Shown here: one piece after another, positions 34,651 to 42,597 of the stretch
Numbering within the stretch: position 1 is the first letter of the stretch
How the letters are laid out: the number at the start of each line of letters is the position of its first letter
The notes under the pieces: model-generated
Seen by the model: only the letters and a program-made list of their open reading frames with translations
The model's database searches: none
What the model was told of the DNA's origin: nothing
Assembly (NCBI RefSeq): GCF_029892095.1
Contig: NZ_JARZAE010000004.1
Coordinates: forward strand, 8,184,001-8,248,000
Reading direction: 5' to 3'
Source: Kitasatospora sp. MAP12-44
GTDB taxonomy: Bacteria > Actinomycetota > Actinomycetes > Streptomycetales > Streptomycetaceae
DNA length: 64,000 nucleotides
Made by a program: the position numbers and the translations under genes

Positions 34651-35538
34651 TCACATCAGGGTTCGGGCGGACCAGAGCTCGGGGAAGACCTCGCGCGCCA
34701 TGCTCTTCTGCAGCCAGGCCAGGCCACTGGAGCCGCCGCTGCCGGGCTTGGCGCCCATCGTACGGCGCACCGTGTTGAGATGCCGGTAGCGCCACTGACC
34801 GAACTGCTCGGCCACCTCGGCCAACGCCTCACCCAGCAGGCGCAGGTGGTTGTCCGGACCGCTGTCGCGGTAGACCTCCACCCAGGCCGCCTCGACCGTG
34901 TCGTCGCTCGCCCGATCGGCGGAGAAGTCGCGGGAGAGCAGCTCCGGCGCGATGGCGTGGCCGCGCCGGGCGAGCAGCGCGATGACGTCGTCCCAGACAC
35001 TGGGGGAGTTCAGCGTTTCGGCCAACTCGGCGTAGACGTCGGGCTGCTGCTTGAACGGCCGGATCAGTGAGGCGGTCTTCAGGTCGAGCAGGAACTCCAG
35101 GTGCCGGTACATCGCGGACTGGAACCCGGAGCCCTCGCCGAGCAGGTTGCGGAACCGGTTGAAGTCGGCCGGGGTCATCCACCGCAGGGTCTGCCAGCTG
35201 GCGTTGAGCCCCTCCAGGTGGAGGGCCGCGCGGCGCAGCGGCAGCAGCGAACCCCACACGTCGTCGTCCCGCAGCCGCTGCTGCACCTCGCGCAGCTCGA
35301 ACCGGGTGAGCCCGAAGTAGAGTTCCATCACCTGACTGATCACCAGGAAGGACATCTCGCCGGAGTCGTCGCTCACCGGGTACTGCAGACGGTGCAGTTC
35401 CTCGGTGCGGACATAGGCGTCGTACGGGACCCGGTCGTGGAACTCCAGGGTCGGGGCCCCACCGGTGGCCAGTGCGCGATCGGCGCGCTCCTGGGCGGTC
35501 GCCGGTCTCAGCACCGCTGTCTGCGTGCTCTCTTCCAT
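34651..35538 (-). CDS. kynA: tryptophan 2,3-dioxygenase
   Basis: 295 residues from the ATG of MEESTQTAVL (AGAAGGG about 10 nt upstream); an open frame to 35772 lacks similarity. A heme enzyme that converts L-tryptophan to N-formylkynurenine. Characteristic blocks are YDAYVRTEELHRLQYPVS, GEMSFLVISQVMELYFGLTR and NRFRNLLGEGSGFQSAMYRH, which holds the substrate-contact residues. The heme-ligand region near the end is QFGQWRYRHLNTVRRTMG with the conserved His. It is the first gene of the operon and the committing step, directly facing the Lrp/AsnC regulator. Confidence 0.93.
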   Translation of the reverse strand: MEESTQTAVLRPATAQERADRALATGGAPTLEFHDRVPYDAYVRTEELHRLQYPVSDDSGEMSFLVISQVMELYFGLTRFELREVQQRLRDDDVWGSLLPLRRAALHLEGLNASWQTLRWMTPADFNRFRNLLGEGSGFQSAMYRHLEFLLDLKTASLIRPFKQQPDVYAELAETLNSPSVWDDVIALLARRGHAIAPELLSRDFSADRASDDTVEAAWVEVYRDSGPDNHLRLLGEALAEVAEQFGQWRYRHLNTVRRTMGAKPGSGGSSGLAWLQKSMAREVFPELWSARTLM

Positions 35539-35681
35539 GGGTCTGACCCTTCTCTGGCAGGCCCGTTCATGATGGCGCCGGAGGCCGGGTTGGTGGAATA
35601 GTGAATCCACGGCGATGCAGCGCCGCTGCGGTGAGTTCGCGACGGAATCGCCATGATCACTTGTGGAAAGGAAGGTCCGCC
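35539..35681. promoter_or_regulatory. divergent control region of the tryptophan-catabolic operon
   Basis: 143 bp between kynA and the Lrp/AsnC gene, so both promoters must lie here or in the flanking coding ends. An inverted repeat, GTGGA-N8-TCCAC (35593-35597 and 35606-35610), is a plausible binding site for the regulator, of the size Lrp/AsnC dimers use. No clear consensus -35/-10 pair could be fixed. Confidence 0.5.
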
Positions 35682-36131
35682 GTGGACGACATGGACTGGG
35701 CGATCCTGCGGGAGCTCCAGAGCGACGCGCGGCTCTCCTACAGCGAGCTCTCGCGTCGGGTCCACCTCTCACCGCCCGCCGTCACCGAGCGGGTGCGCAG
35801 GCTGGAGGAGTCGGGCGTGATCACCGGCTACCACGCGCATGTGGAGTCGGCGCGGGCCGGCTGGTCGGTGCCCGCCTTCATCCGGATGACCTGCTACGGC
35901 CCGACCTGCCTGCTGCGGGACGCCGAGGTGATGAACTGGCCCGGCATCCGCGAGATCCACCGGGTCACCGGCGACGCGTGCAGCATCCTCAAGGTGGAGG
36001 CCGAGTCGATGGAGGCGTTCGAGGCCCTGATCGACCGACTCGCCTCCTACGGGCAGCCGTCCAGCACCATGGTGCTCTCCACCCAGCTGGACTGGCGCTC
36101 GGTCACGGCCGCGGGGCTGCCCTCGGACTGA
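35682..36131 (+). CDS. Lrp/AsnC-family regulator of tryptophan catabolism
   Basis: 149 residues from GTG 35682, behind AAGGAAGG with 7 nt spacing. N-terminal helix-turn-helix: ILRELQSDARLSYSELSRRV and LSPPAVTERVRRLEESGVIT. The C-terminal RAM/effector domain has VTGDACSILKVEAESMEAFE, with the ligand-binding glycine turn, and ends in STMVLSTQLDWR. Divergent placement next to kynA suggests it senses tryptophan or kynurenine and switches the operon, as KynR-type regulators do in proteobacteria. That role is inferred from position. Confidence 0.87.
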   Translation: MDDMDWAILRELQSDARLSYSELSRRVHLSPPAVTERVRRLEESGVITGYHAHVESARAGWSVPAFIRMTCYGPTCLLRDAEVMNWPGIREIHRVTGDACSILKVEAESMEAFEALIDRLASYGQPSSTMVLSTQLDWRSVTAAGLPSD

Positions 36132-36166
36132 GCCCGCGCCCGGTCCCGGTCCCGGCTATCGACTCG

Positions 36167-36541
36167 TCATCGCAGCTCACCGCGCTCGATGCAGAACTCG
36201 TTGCCCTCCGGGTCGGCCAGCACCACCCAGCCACTGCCGTCCGGGCGGCCGCGGTCCTCGACGAGACGCGCCCCGAGGGCCAGCGCGCGCTCCAACTCCT
36301 CGGCCCGGCTGCGGCCGTGGGGCTCCAGGTCGAGGTGGATCCGGTTCTTGGCCGACTTGCCCTCCGGGACCCGGACGAAAAGAAGCGTGGGGCCGCCACC
36401 GGGATCCTGGACCACCGCCTCCGGGTCGCCCGGCTTGTCGTCGTCGTTCAGCGACCGGCCCAGCAACCGGCTCCAGAACAGCCCGAGATCGTACGGGTCG
36501 CCGGTGCAGTCGAAGGTGATCGTGCGAATGCTCGGGTACAT
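36167..36541 (-). CDS. VOC (glyoxalase-like) domain protein
   Basis: 124 residues starting at ATG 36541 (MYPSIRTITFDC). One VOC fold: FWSRLLGRSLNDDD and then PTLLFVRVPEGKSAKNRIHL, with the K-x-R-x-H-x-D pattern of the actinobacterial glyoxalase_6 group. It ends WVVLADPEGNEFCIERGEL. The ligand is unknown. It is convergent with the Lrp gene and 44 bp downstream of the Ro60 gene, possibly cotranscribed with it. Confidence 0.8.
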   Translation of the reverse strand: MYPSIRTITFDCTGDPYDLGLFWSRLLGRSLNDDDKPGDPEAVVQDPGGGPTLLFVRVPEGKSAKNRIHLDLEPHGRSRAEELERALALGARLVEDRGRPDGSGWVVLADPEGNEFCIERGELR

Positions 36542-36585
36542 GGTTCTCCGTGACGGGATGGGAACGGGATGGGATGGAAACGTCG

Positions 36586-38256
36586 TTACTGCTCCCAGGG
36601 CCAGCCTGCCCGGCCGGACTCCTCCAGGAGTGGGATGAGTCGGAAGGCGGCGTCGCTCAGCCCGCCGAAGGTGTGGCGGTGCGGCCCGGTCGGGGCGTGA
36701 CCGGTGGCGTAGCCGGCCAGGTTCCAGGTGTAGACCGGGACCCGCTGCGGCACGACGTGCAGCGGGTCGCCGCCGTAACTCCACTGCGCCTGCTCGTCGG
36801 TGACGATGACCACCCGGTCGTGCTCGCGGTAGTGCCGGGCGACCGCCTGGGCGGTGTTGGTGCCGCCGAGGTTGTGGAACCGGTCCACGGTCCGCAGGAC
36901 GGACTCGCCCGCGGTGAGCTGCACGGCGCTGCTGCCGGTGCCGAACTCGACCAGGTCGGCCTGCTCGGAGCGCAGCGCCAGCGCGGTGCCGAAGATCGCG
37001 GCGGAGTCGGCCCGGTTGAGCTCGATCGTCCCGCCTGGCGTGTCGAACATCGAGCCCGAGCGGTCCACCAGGACCAGGGTCCGCCCGGACAGTGCGGGCA
37101 CGTTGGCGAGCGAGTGGCCGAGGGCCGTCTCCAGGCCTTGCTGCCAGCGCGGCGAGGGCGCGGCGCGGTGAGCGGCCAGGTAGCGGAACGGGAACTGGCG
37201 GGAGCGGGCCACCTCAGCCGGGTCGGCCAGCCGCGCGGCCACCTCGGCGGCCACGCGGTCGCCGACCCCGTTGAGGTCGAAGTTGCGCAGGTTGCGGACC
37301 AGGGCCATCGACCCCATGGAGGGGATCACCGCCTCCCAGGCCGCGGCGTCCAGCGGCCCCTGCAGCCAGCCCGCCAGCGCCTCCCAGGTCATCCCGGCCG
37401 CCGCCAGTCGCTCGCCCCCGTCGGGCGCGGTGACCAGCGAGTACCGTTCGGAGATCGGGACTGACATCAACTCATGGTGAGCGGTGAGGAGTTGGTCATC
37501 GCTCGGCGGAACGGCATGGTCTGGGCGGTGCCGCCGGTCCAGCGCGTAGCGGAACAGCTCGCCCTGCCACGGCCGGTCCTCGGCCGGTGCCGGGTGGGTC
37601 AGCTCCAGGACATCGCCGAAGCGGTAGCGGCGGGAGGCGGTGTCGTACTTGAGCAGCGCGCGGCTGGTGTAGAGCCGCCGGACGGCATCCGCGACCCCGC
37701 GCTTCACCGGCTGGGGCAGCCGGCGGCCGTAGCGGGAGGTCCAGTAAGCCAGCAACTCACCTGGCTCGTCCGGGCGTTGGAGGACGGCGTCGACGGCCTG
37801 CCGGGAGAACCCGGCGGCGCGGGCCGTCAGCCGGGCGTGCGCGAACTCGGCCGCGCCCACCAGTGAGGCGGTCCGCATCCGCGCCTCGGTGCGCAGCCAG
37901 CGCAGCAGGCCGAGGGTCCATTGCGGGTCGCTGACCGCGAGTTGGCGCACCAGCTCGGCGTAGCGCGCGTCGCGGGAGGCGGCGCCCTCGTAGAAGGTGC
38001 ACTGTCCGACCATGTTCGCGACCGCGAGCAGGAAGAGCTCGGACTTCGGCTCCCGGACGTACCCGGCCCCGCCCTGGTGGTTGACCATCCAGGGCCGGGC
38101 GACGACCGGCCGCGGGTAGCCACGCACCGCCGGGGGCGCCCACTGCCCGTACACCGAGAGCGGGGAGGTCGCGCCGCCTGCGGTCAAGCCCGGTAGTTCG
38201 CTCTGGATCTCTGCCCTGGCTTCGGTCTTGGTCCGCTGGCGGTTGAACCGGGTCAC
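36586..38256 (-). CDS. rsr: Ro60-like RNA-binding protein (TROVE plus vWA)
   Basis: 556 residues. The N-terminal two thirds form the TROVE ring of HEAT-like helices (VREPKSELFLLAVANMVGQC, TLGLLRWLRTEARMRTASL and the later NLRNFDLNGVGDRVA), which grips single-stranded and Y RNA. The C-terminal vWA domain has a complete MIDAS: DRSGSMFD, a Thr in LGGTNTAQAV and an Asp in VIVTDEQAQW. In Deinococcus and Salmonella such proteins bind Y RNAs, which tether them to nucleases for RNA quality control. GTG 38256 has AGGGGGA upstream. No rtcB/rtcA ligase or PNPase gene lies next to it, but a Y-RNA-like sequence lies directly upstream in the opposite direction. Confidence 0.92.
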   Translation of the reverse strand: MTRFNRQRTKTEARAEIQSELPGLTAGGATSPLSVYGQWAPPAVRGYPRPVVARPWMVNHQGGAGYVREPKSELFLLAVANMVGQCTFYEGAASRDARYAELVRQLAVSDPQWTLGLLRWLRTEARMRTASLVGAAEFAHARLTARAAGFSRQAVDAVLQRPDEPGELLAYWTSRYGRRLPQPVKRGVADAVRRLYTSRALLKYDTASRRYRFGDVLELTHPAPAEDRPWQGELFRYALDRRHRPDHAVPPSDDQLLTAHHELMSVPISERYSLVTAPDGGERLAAAGMTWEALAGWLQGPLDAAAWEAVIPSMGSMALVRNLRNFDLNGVGDRVAAEVAARLADPAEVARSRQFPFRYLAAHRAAPSPRWQQGLETALGHSLANVPALSGRTLVLVDRSGSMFDTPGGTIELNRADSAAIFGTALALRSEQADLVEFGTGSSAVQLTAGESVLRTVDRFHNLGGTNTAQAVARHYREHDRVVIVTDEQAQWSYGGDPLHVVPQRVPVYTWNLAGYATGHAPTGPHRHTFGGLSDAAFRLIPLLEESGRAGWPWEQ

Positions 38257-38324
38257 GCAGAAGTCCCCCTGTAGGATCGACAGTTGAAGTAGCGGTCACA
38301 CGCGGTCGCGCGGTGTGCCGGCGG

Positions 38325-38400
38325 GCGCCTCCCGAGATCAGTGGTGGGTGCCGGTGTTTTTTTCGAGGAAGTAACCGGGGCCCGGCGCATCGGGAGGCGC
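38325..38400 (+). ncRNA. candidate Y RNA next to the Ro60 gene
   Basis: A structured segment in the 269-bp gap between rsr and the acetyltransferase gene. Outer stem: 11 perfect pairs (38325-38335 with 38390-38400). Inner stem: 7 pairs with one G-U (38348-38354 with 38382-38388). Between them one side holds the 12-base loop GATCAGTGGTGG, the other a single A. CCGAGATCAGTGGTG (38332-38346) closely follows the Ro-binding strand of animal Y RNAs (CCGAG-N-N-CAGUGGUG). The terminal loop contains a T7 run, as Y RNAs have pyrimidine-rich loops. Transcript ends are unknown and probably lie outside the stem. Moderate confidence. Confidence 0.45.
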
Positions 38401-38525
38401 GTGACGGCACGTTACCCGGCCACTCCCACGGCCGCATCCGAATTACGCGACATCGGCACTCGGCCGCTCGGCCCTTCGGCTTGGCGACGCCGCCCTCCAT
38501 TTGCCGGGCGGTCTAAGGTCGCGGA

Positions 38526-39137
38526 ATGACTACTGGATCTCCGCTCATCCCCTCGCGGGCAGCTGTGCCCGCAGATGTCGACGCCATGGTCGCGACCCTG
38601 ACCAGCGCGTTCTTCGAGGACCCGCTGTGGGGGCCGGCGTTCCCCGAGGTCGGTCGGCGGGCCGAGCAGGCGGCCGCGATGTGGCGGCTCTATGCGACTT
38701 CGGCGCTGCGCTACCACCCGTGGGCGACGGTGACGCCTGGTGTCGAGGCCGTGGCCCTGTGGATTCCGCCGGGCGGTGTGGAGTTGACGCACGAGGAGGA
38801 GGGGCTGCTGGTGGACGTCCTGACCGAGACCGCGGGGGCGGAGGTGGCCGCGAGCATCATCACCATCGGCGAGCAGCTCGAAGCGGCGCGCCCCGCCGAG
38901 TCGCACTTCTATCTGACGATCCTGGGCACCCACAGCGCGCACCGCGGCCGCGGACTCGGCATGGGCCTGGTGCGCGAGGGTCTCGCCCGGGTCGACGCCC
39001 TGGGCGCGCCGGTCTACCTGGAGTCGTCCAATCCCGCGAACGACGCGCGCTACGCGAGCGTCGGCTTTGCGCCGCACGGCCGGGTCACCACCGCCAGCGG
39101 CCATGTCGTGACGACCATGTGGCGCCCGGCGCGCTGA
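38526..39137 (+). CDS. GNAT-family N-acetyltransferase
   Basis: 203 residues. It begins with the typical actinobacterial opening PADVDAMVATLTSAFFEDPL. The acetyl-CoA-binding motif A is FYLTILGTHSAHRGRGLGMG (R-G-x-G-L-G). A strand with PVYLESSNPANDARYASVGF follows, as in streptomycete GNAT proteins acting on small molecules. The family transfers acetyl from acetyl-CoA to amines. The substrate is unknown. It is divergent from rsr, with the Y-RNA-like segment between. Confidence 0.83.
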   Translation: MTTGSPLIPSRAAVPADVDAMVATLTSAFFEDPLWGPAFPEVGRRAEQAAAMWRLYATSALRYHPWATVTPGVEAVALWIPPGGVELTHEEEGLLVDVLTETAGAEVAASIITIGEQLEAARPAESHFYLTILGTHSAHRGRGLGMGLVREGLARVDALGAPVYLESSNPANDARYASVGFAPHGRVTTASGHVVTTMWRPAR

Positions 39138-39171
39138 TCGCACCACCGAAATCCTCAACTGGTCCAGACCC

Positions 39172-39200
39172 TTGACGCGGTCATGCGGGCTGAGTTCAAT
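39172..39200 (+). promoter_or_regulatory. promoter of the secreted lectin/beta-helix gene
   Basis: TTGACG (39172-39177) and TTCAAT (39195-39200) are separated by 17 bp, a good vegetative sigma-factor promoter. The start of transcription would fall at about 39207, inside the inverted repeat that follows. Confidence 0.6.
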
Positions 39201-39251
39201 CAGGGCTTGAAGGCGATGGGTGCGAGAAAGCGCTCTCGTCTTCAAGCCCTG
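39201..39251 (+). promoter_or_regulatory. nested operator-like inverted repeats
   Basis: Outer arms CAGGGCTTGAAG (39201-39212) and CTTCAAGCCCTG (39240-39251) are perfect 12-bp complements. Within the loop lies a second palindrome, CGAGAAAGCGCTCTCG (39223-39238), with the central GCGC of LacI-family operators. It sits directly after the -10 box, so repression by a sugar-responsive LacI-type regulator is likely. As RNA it would also form a leader hairpin. Confidence 0.6.
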
Positions 39252-39300
39252 AACACTTTCCCTCCCGGCTCCGCCCGCAGCCCGACCGACGGAGGATCAG

Positions 39301-41535
39301 ATGCCCCACAGACCCCACCTCATGCGCAGCCGCACGGCAGTGCTGGCCACCGCCCTGCTGACCGGCGCCCTCGCGCTCACCGCGCCCCCCGCTGCCACGG
39401 CGGCGCCCGAAGCTGCGCCCAAGACGGCGCCCAGGGCGGCGACCGTCACCTCCGGCGTCACCTACACCGTCACCAACGCCAACAGCGCCAAGTGCGTAGA
39501 CGCCACGGCGGCGGCCACCGCCAACGGCACCGCGGTCCAGCAGTACACCTGCAACGGCACCATCGCGCAGCAGTGGACGTTCACGGCGACCAGCGGCGGC
39601 TACTTCCAGGTCGGCAACGCCGCCGCCGGCGCTCAGGTGTGGGACGTGACCAACGTGTCCACCGCCGACAGCGCACCCATCCAGCTCTGGACGTACGGCG
39701 GCGGCGCCAACCAGCAGTGGCAGCCGGTGGCGGAGGCGAGCGGCGCGTACCACTTCGTCAACCGCAACAGCGGCAAGTGCCTGGACACGCCGAGTGCGTC
39801 CACCGCCGACGGCGTCCAGCTCCAGCAGTACGCCTGCAACGGCACCGGCGCCCAGTCGTTCACGCTGACCCCGACCGGTGGGACTCCGCCGGGCGCACCC
39901 GATCTCGGCCCCAACGTGCTGACCTTCGACCCGTCGATGTCCAGCGCCTCGATCCAGAGCCGGCTCGACGCCGTCTACAGCCAGCAGCAGACCAACCAGT
40001 TCGGCGCTCAGCGCTACGCGTTGCTCTTCAAGCCCGGTTCCTACAACGTGAACGTCAACGTCGGCTACTACACCCAGGTGCTGGGGTTGGGCCAGTCGCC
40101 GGACGACACCACCATCAACGGCGGCGGGGTCAACGCCGACGCGCAGTGGGACGGCGGCAATGCCACACAGAACTTCTGGCGCTCGGTCGAGAACCTGACC
40201 GACAACCCCTCCTCGGGGACCACCAAGTGGGCCGTCTCGCAGGCCTCCCCGATGCGCAGGGTGCACATCGCGGGCAGCATGGTGCTGGACGACAACGGCG
40301 GCTGGTCAAGCGGCGGCTTCCTCGCCGACTCGAAGGTCGACGGGCAGGTAAACTCCGGCAGCCAGCAGCAGTGGCTCTCGCGCAATGACCAGTGGGGCGG
40401 CTGGACCGGGTCCAACTGGAACATGGTCTTCGTCGGTGACACCAACGCCCCTGCCACGAGTTTCCCCAACCCGCCGTACACCACCGTCGCCACGACGCCG
40501 GTGATCGCCGAGAAGCCGTACCTGTATGTCGACTCGTCCGGCGCCTACCAGGTGTTCGTCCCGGCCGACCAGGCCGGCAGCCTGGGCACCAGCTGGGCCG
40601 GCGGCGGGACCCCCGGGACCTCGGTGCCGATCAGCCAGTTCTACATCGCCAAGCCCGCCGACACCGCCGCGACCATCAACGCGGCGCTTGCCTCGGGAAA
40701 GAACCTGCTCTTCACCCCCGGGGTCTACCACCTGAACGACACCATCAGGGTGACCCGCGCCGACACCGTGGTGCTGGGCCTCGGGCTTGCCACCCTGGAG
40801 GCCGACAACGGCGTCACCGCGATGTCCACGGCCGACGTGTCGGGTATCCGCATCGCGGGCCTGCTCTTCGACGCCGGGACCACCAACTCGCCCGTCCTGC
40901 TCCAGATCGGGCCGAACGGCTCGGGCGCGGACCACTCCGCCGACCCGACCGTGCTGTCCGACGTCTTCGCCCGGATCGGCGGCGCGGCCGTCGGCAAGGC
41001 GACCGTCAGCGTGCAGGTGAACAGCGCCGACGTGGTCGGCGACGACTTCTGGCTGTGGCGGGCCGACCACGGCACCGGCGTCGGCTGGACCTCCAACACC
41101 GCCGCGAACGGCCTGGTCGTCAACGGCGCGGACGTCACCATGTACGGGCTGGCGGCCGAGCACTACCAGCAGTACGCGGTGCTCTGGAACGGCGAGCGCG
41201 GCCGCACCTACTTCCTGCAGAACGAGCTTCCCTACGACCCGCCGGACCAGGCGAGCTGGATGAACGGCGGAAGCGACGGCTACGCCGCGTACAAGGTCGC
41301 GGACACCGTGACCAGCCACCAGGCCTGGGGGCTGGGCGTCTACTGCTACTTCGACGTCAACTCCTCGATCGTGGCCGACCACGCCATCGAGGTGCCGGAC
41401 ACCCCCGGCGTCAGCCTGCACGATATGGTCACCGTCTCGCTGGGCGGCGTGGGCACCATCACGCACATCGTCAACGGTGCTGGAGGGCCCGCCAACTCCG
41501 CCAACAGCGTTGCGGACCTGGTCAGTTACCCGTAG
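39301..41535 (+). CDS. secreted ricin-B lectin plus right-handed beta-helix protein
   Basis: 744 residues with a clear signal peptide (cut after about residue 34, ATAAPEAA). Residues 50-195 are a ricin-type beta-trefoil/CBM13 module with NSAKCVDATAAATANGTAV, QQW repeats and NSGKCLDTPSAST. It binds sugars such as galactose or xylan. From 205 on there is a large beta-helix (RYALLFKPGSYNVNVNVGYY, PADTAATINAALASGKNLLF, LEADNGVTAMSTADVSGIRI) like pectate-lyase-3/GH55-type proteins. Similar streptomycete proteins are often mislabelled adenylyl cyclase. Probably a polysaccharide-degrading or binding exoenzyme; catalytic residues could not be fixed. A promoter with an operator precedes it and a hairpin follows. 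Confidence 0.75.
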   Translation: MPHRPHLMRSRTAVLATALLTGALALTAPPAATAAPEAAPKTAPRAATVTSGVTYTVTNANSAKCVDATAAATANGTAVQQYTCNGTIAQQWTFTATSGGYFQVGNAAAGAQVWDVTNVSTADSAPIQLWTYGGGANQQWQPVAEASGAYHFVNRNSGKCLDTPSASTADGVQLQQYACNGTGAQSFTLTPTGGTPPGAPDLGPNVLTFDPSMSSASIQSRLDAVYSQQQTNQFGAQRYALLFKPGSYNVNVNVGYYTQVLGLGQSPDDTTINGGGVNADAQWDGGNATQNFWRSVENLTDNPSSGTTKWAVSQASPMRRVHIAGSMVLDDNGGWSSGGFLADSKVDGQVNSGSQQQWLSRNDQWGGWTGSNWNMVFVGDTNAPATSFPNPPYTTVATTPVIAEKPYLYVDSSGAYQVFVPADQAGSLGTSWAGGGTPGTSVPISQFYIAKPADTAATINAALASGKNLLFTPGVYHLNDTIRVTRADTVVLGLGLATLEADNGVTAMSTADVSGIRIAGLLFDAGTTNSPVLLQIGPNGSGADHSADPTVLSDVFARIGGAAVGKATVSVQVNSADVVGDDFWLWRADHGTGVGWTSNTAANGLVVNGADVTMYGLAAEHYQQYAVLWNGERGRTYFLQNELPYDPPDQASWMNGGSDGYAAYKVADTVTSHQAWGLGVYCYFDVNSSIVADHAIEVPDTPGVSLHDMVTVSLGGVGTITHIVNGAGGPANSANSVADLVSYP

Positions 41536-41548
41536 GCGGCCAGCGTTG

Positions 41549-41577
41549 CCGCCGAGCCGTCGTCACTGGCTCGGCGG
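41549..41577. terminator. shared terminator hairpin
   Basis: CCGCCGAGCC (41549-41558) and GGCTCGGCGG (41568-41577) make a perfect 10-bp stem with a 9-nt loop. It lies 14 bp after the beta-helix gene stop and overlaps the 3' end of the convergent small gene. Confidence 0.7.
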
Positions 41578-41823
41578 TGGCGGCGCGGCGGGCGGCGGGA
41601 GGCCGACGGAGCTGGCCGCCACGCCGACCCGGCCGACCGGGGGAGCGGGCGGCTGGTCGCTCGGCGAAGGAGCGGCGCTGGCGGCAGCGGGCGGGAGCGC
41701 GGGGATCCCGGTGGTCGCCGGGTCGGACACCGTTCGTATCGCAAGCACGGCCAGGGCGGCGCCAACGGCCGTACAGCCGGCCCAGACCAGCACAGATCGT
41801 GGTAGACGGTTCATGCGGGACAT
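41563..41823 (-). CDS. small membrane-anchored proline-rich protein
   Basis: 86 residues (or 83 from the second ATG at 41814). One hydrophobic segment, VLVWAGCTAVGAALAVLAI, near the N-terminus is followed by an extracytoplasmic tail rich in Pro, Ala and Ser that ends PPPAAPPPPSQ. There is no catalytic motif. It is divergent, by 27 bp, from the response regulator gene, so the two share a control region. An accessory or signal role for the two-component system is conceivable. Family not recognised. Confidence 0.6.
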   Translation of the reverse strand: MSRMNRLPRSVLVWAGCTAVGAALAVLAIRTVSDPATTGIPALPPAAASAAPSPSDQPPAPPVGRVGVAASSVGLPPPAAPPPPSQ

Positions 41824-41850
41824 CCTGGCGCATCGGCTACGGTGTGCTCC

Positions 41851-42597
41851 ATGACGTCCGTCCTCGTTGTTGAAGACGACCCGATCATTCGCACGTCTCT
41901 GATAGAGATCCTGACGGCGCGTGGCCATCTGGTGCGCAGCGCGCCCGACGGCTTCGGCGCGCTGCGGGAGATCACCCAGGCGCCGCCGGATGCGGTCGTG
42001 CTCGATCTCGGCCTGCCCGATCTGGACGGCTGCGACGCGCTGCGGATGATCCGAGGCCTGTCGCGGGTCCCGGTGCTGGTAGCCACGGCCCGGGACGACG
42101 ATCGCGAGATCATCAGACTCCTCGACGCGGGGGCCGACGACTACCTCGTCAAGCCCTTCTCCGGCGGCCAGTTGGTGGCCCGGCTGGCGGCGGTGCTGCG
42201 CCGCAGCGCGGCCTGGCCGGGGGAGGCGGACGGTGGCGCCTCGGGCTACGCCGGTGCCCAGGGCTACGGCGGCGGGGCGTCGGCTGCGGCCCGGGAGCCC
42301 GCGACCGTGGGCGAGCTGCGAATCGAGCCGCTGGCCCGGACCGTTCATCTGGCCGGGCGGGAAGTACGGCTGACGCGCCGCGAGTTCGACCTACTGGCCT
42401 ACCTGGCCCAGCACGTGGGGCAGGTGGTGTCCCGGCGGCAGATCCTCGCCGAGGTGTGGCGCCAGCCGTACGTGGACGAGCAGACCGTGGACGTGCACCT
42501 GTCCTGCCTGCGCCGCAAGCTCGGCGAGCGGGCCAGCCGCCCGCGCTATCTGCACACCGTCCGCGGGGTGGGCGTCAAACTGGTGTCGCCCCCGTGA
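41851..42597 (+). CDS. OmpR-type response regulator
   Basis: 248 residues. Receiver domain: acidic pair in VLVVEDDPII, phosphoacceptor Asp in VVLDLGLPDLDG, Thr in VLVATARDDD and Lys in DDYLVKPFSGG. A glycine/alanine-rich linker of about 30 residues joins it to the winged-helix domain (LTRREFDLLAYLAQHVGQVV, RRKLGERASRPRYLHTVRGV). ATG 41851 has no clear ribosome site and could be leaderless. The stop overlaps the kinase GTG (GTGA). Probable targets are the redox genes 1.7 kb downstream, where OmpR-like direct repeats occur. Confidence 0.9.
   Translation: MTSVLVVEDDPIIRTSLIEILTARGHLVRSAPDGFGALREITQAPPDAVVLDLGLPDLDGCDALRMIRGLSRVPVLVATARDDDREIIRLLDAGADDYLVKPFSGGQLVARLAAVLRRSAAWPGEADGGASGYAGAQGYGGGASAAAREPATVGELRIEPLARTVHLAGREVRLTRREFDLLAYLAQHVGQVVSRRQILAEVWRQPYVDEQTVDVHLSCLRRKLGERASRPRYLHTVRGVGVKLVSPP

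Noticed and set aside
38355..38363. T-run after a hairpin read as a rho-independent terminator
   Set aside because: The run lies inside the loop of a larger paired structure and no plus-strand gene precedes it. The Y-RNA-like reading explains it better.
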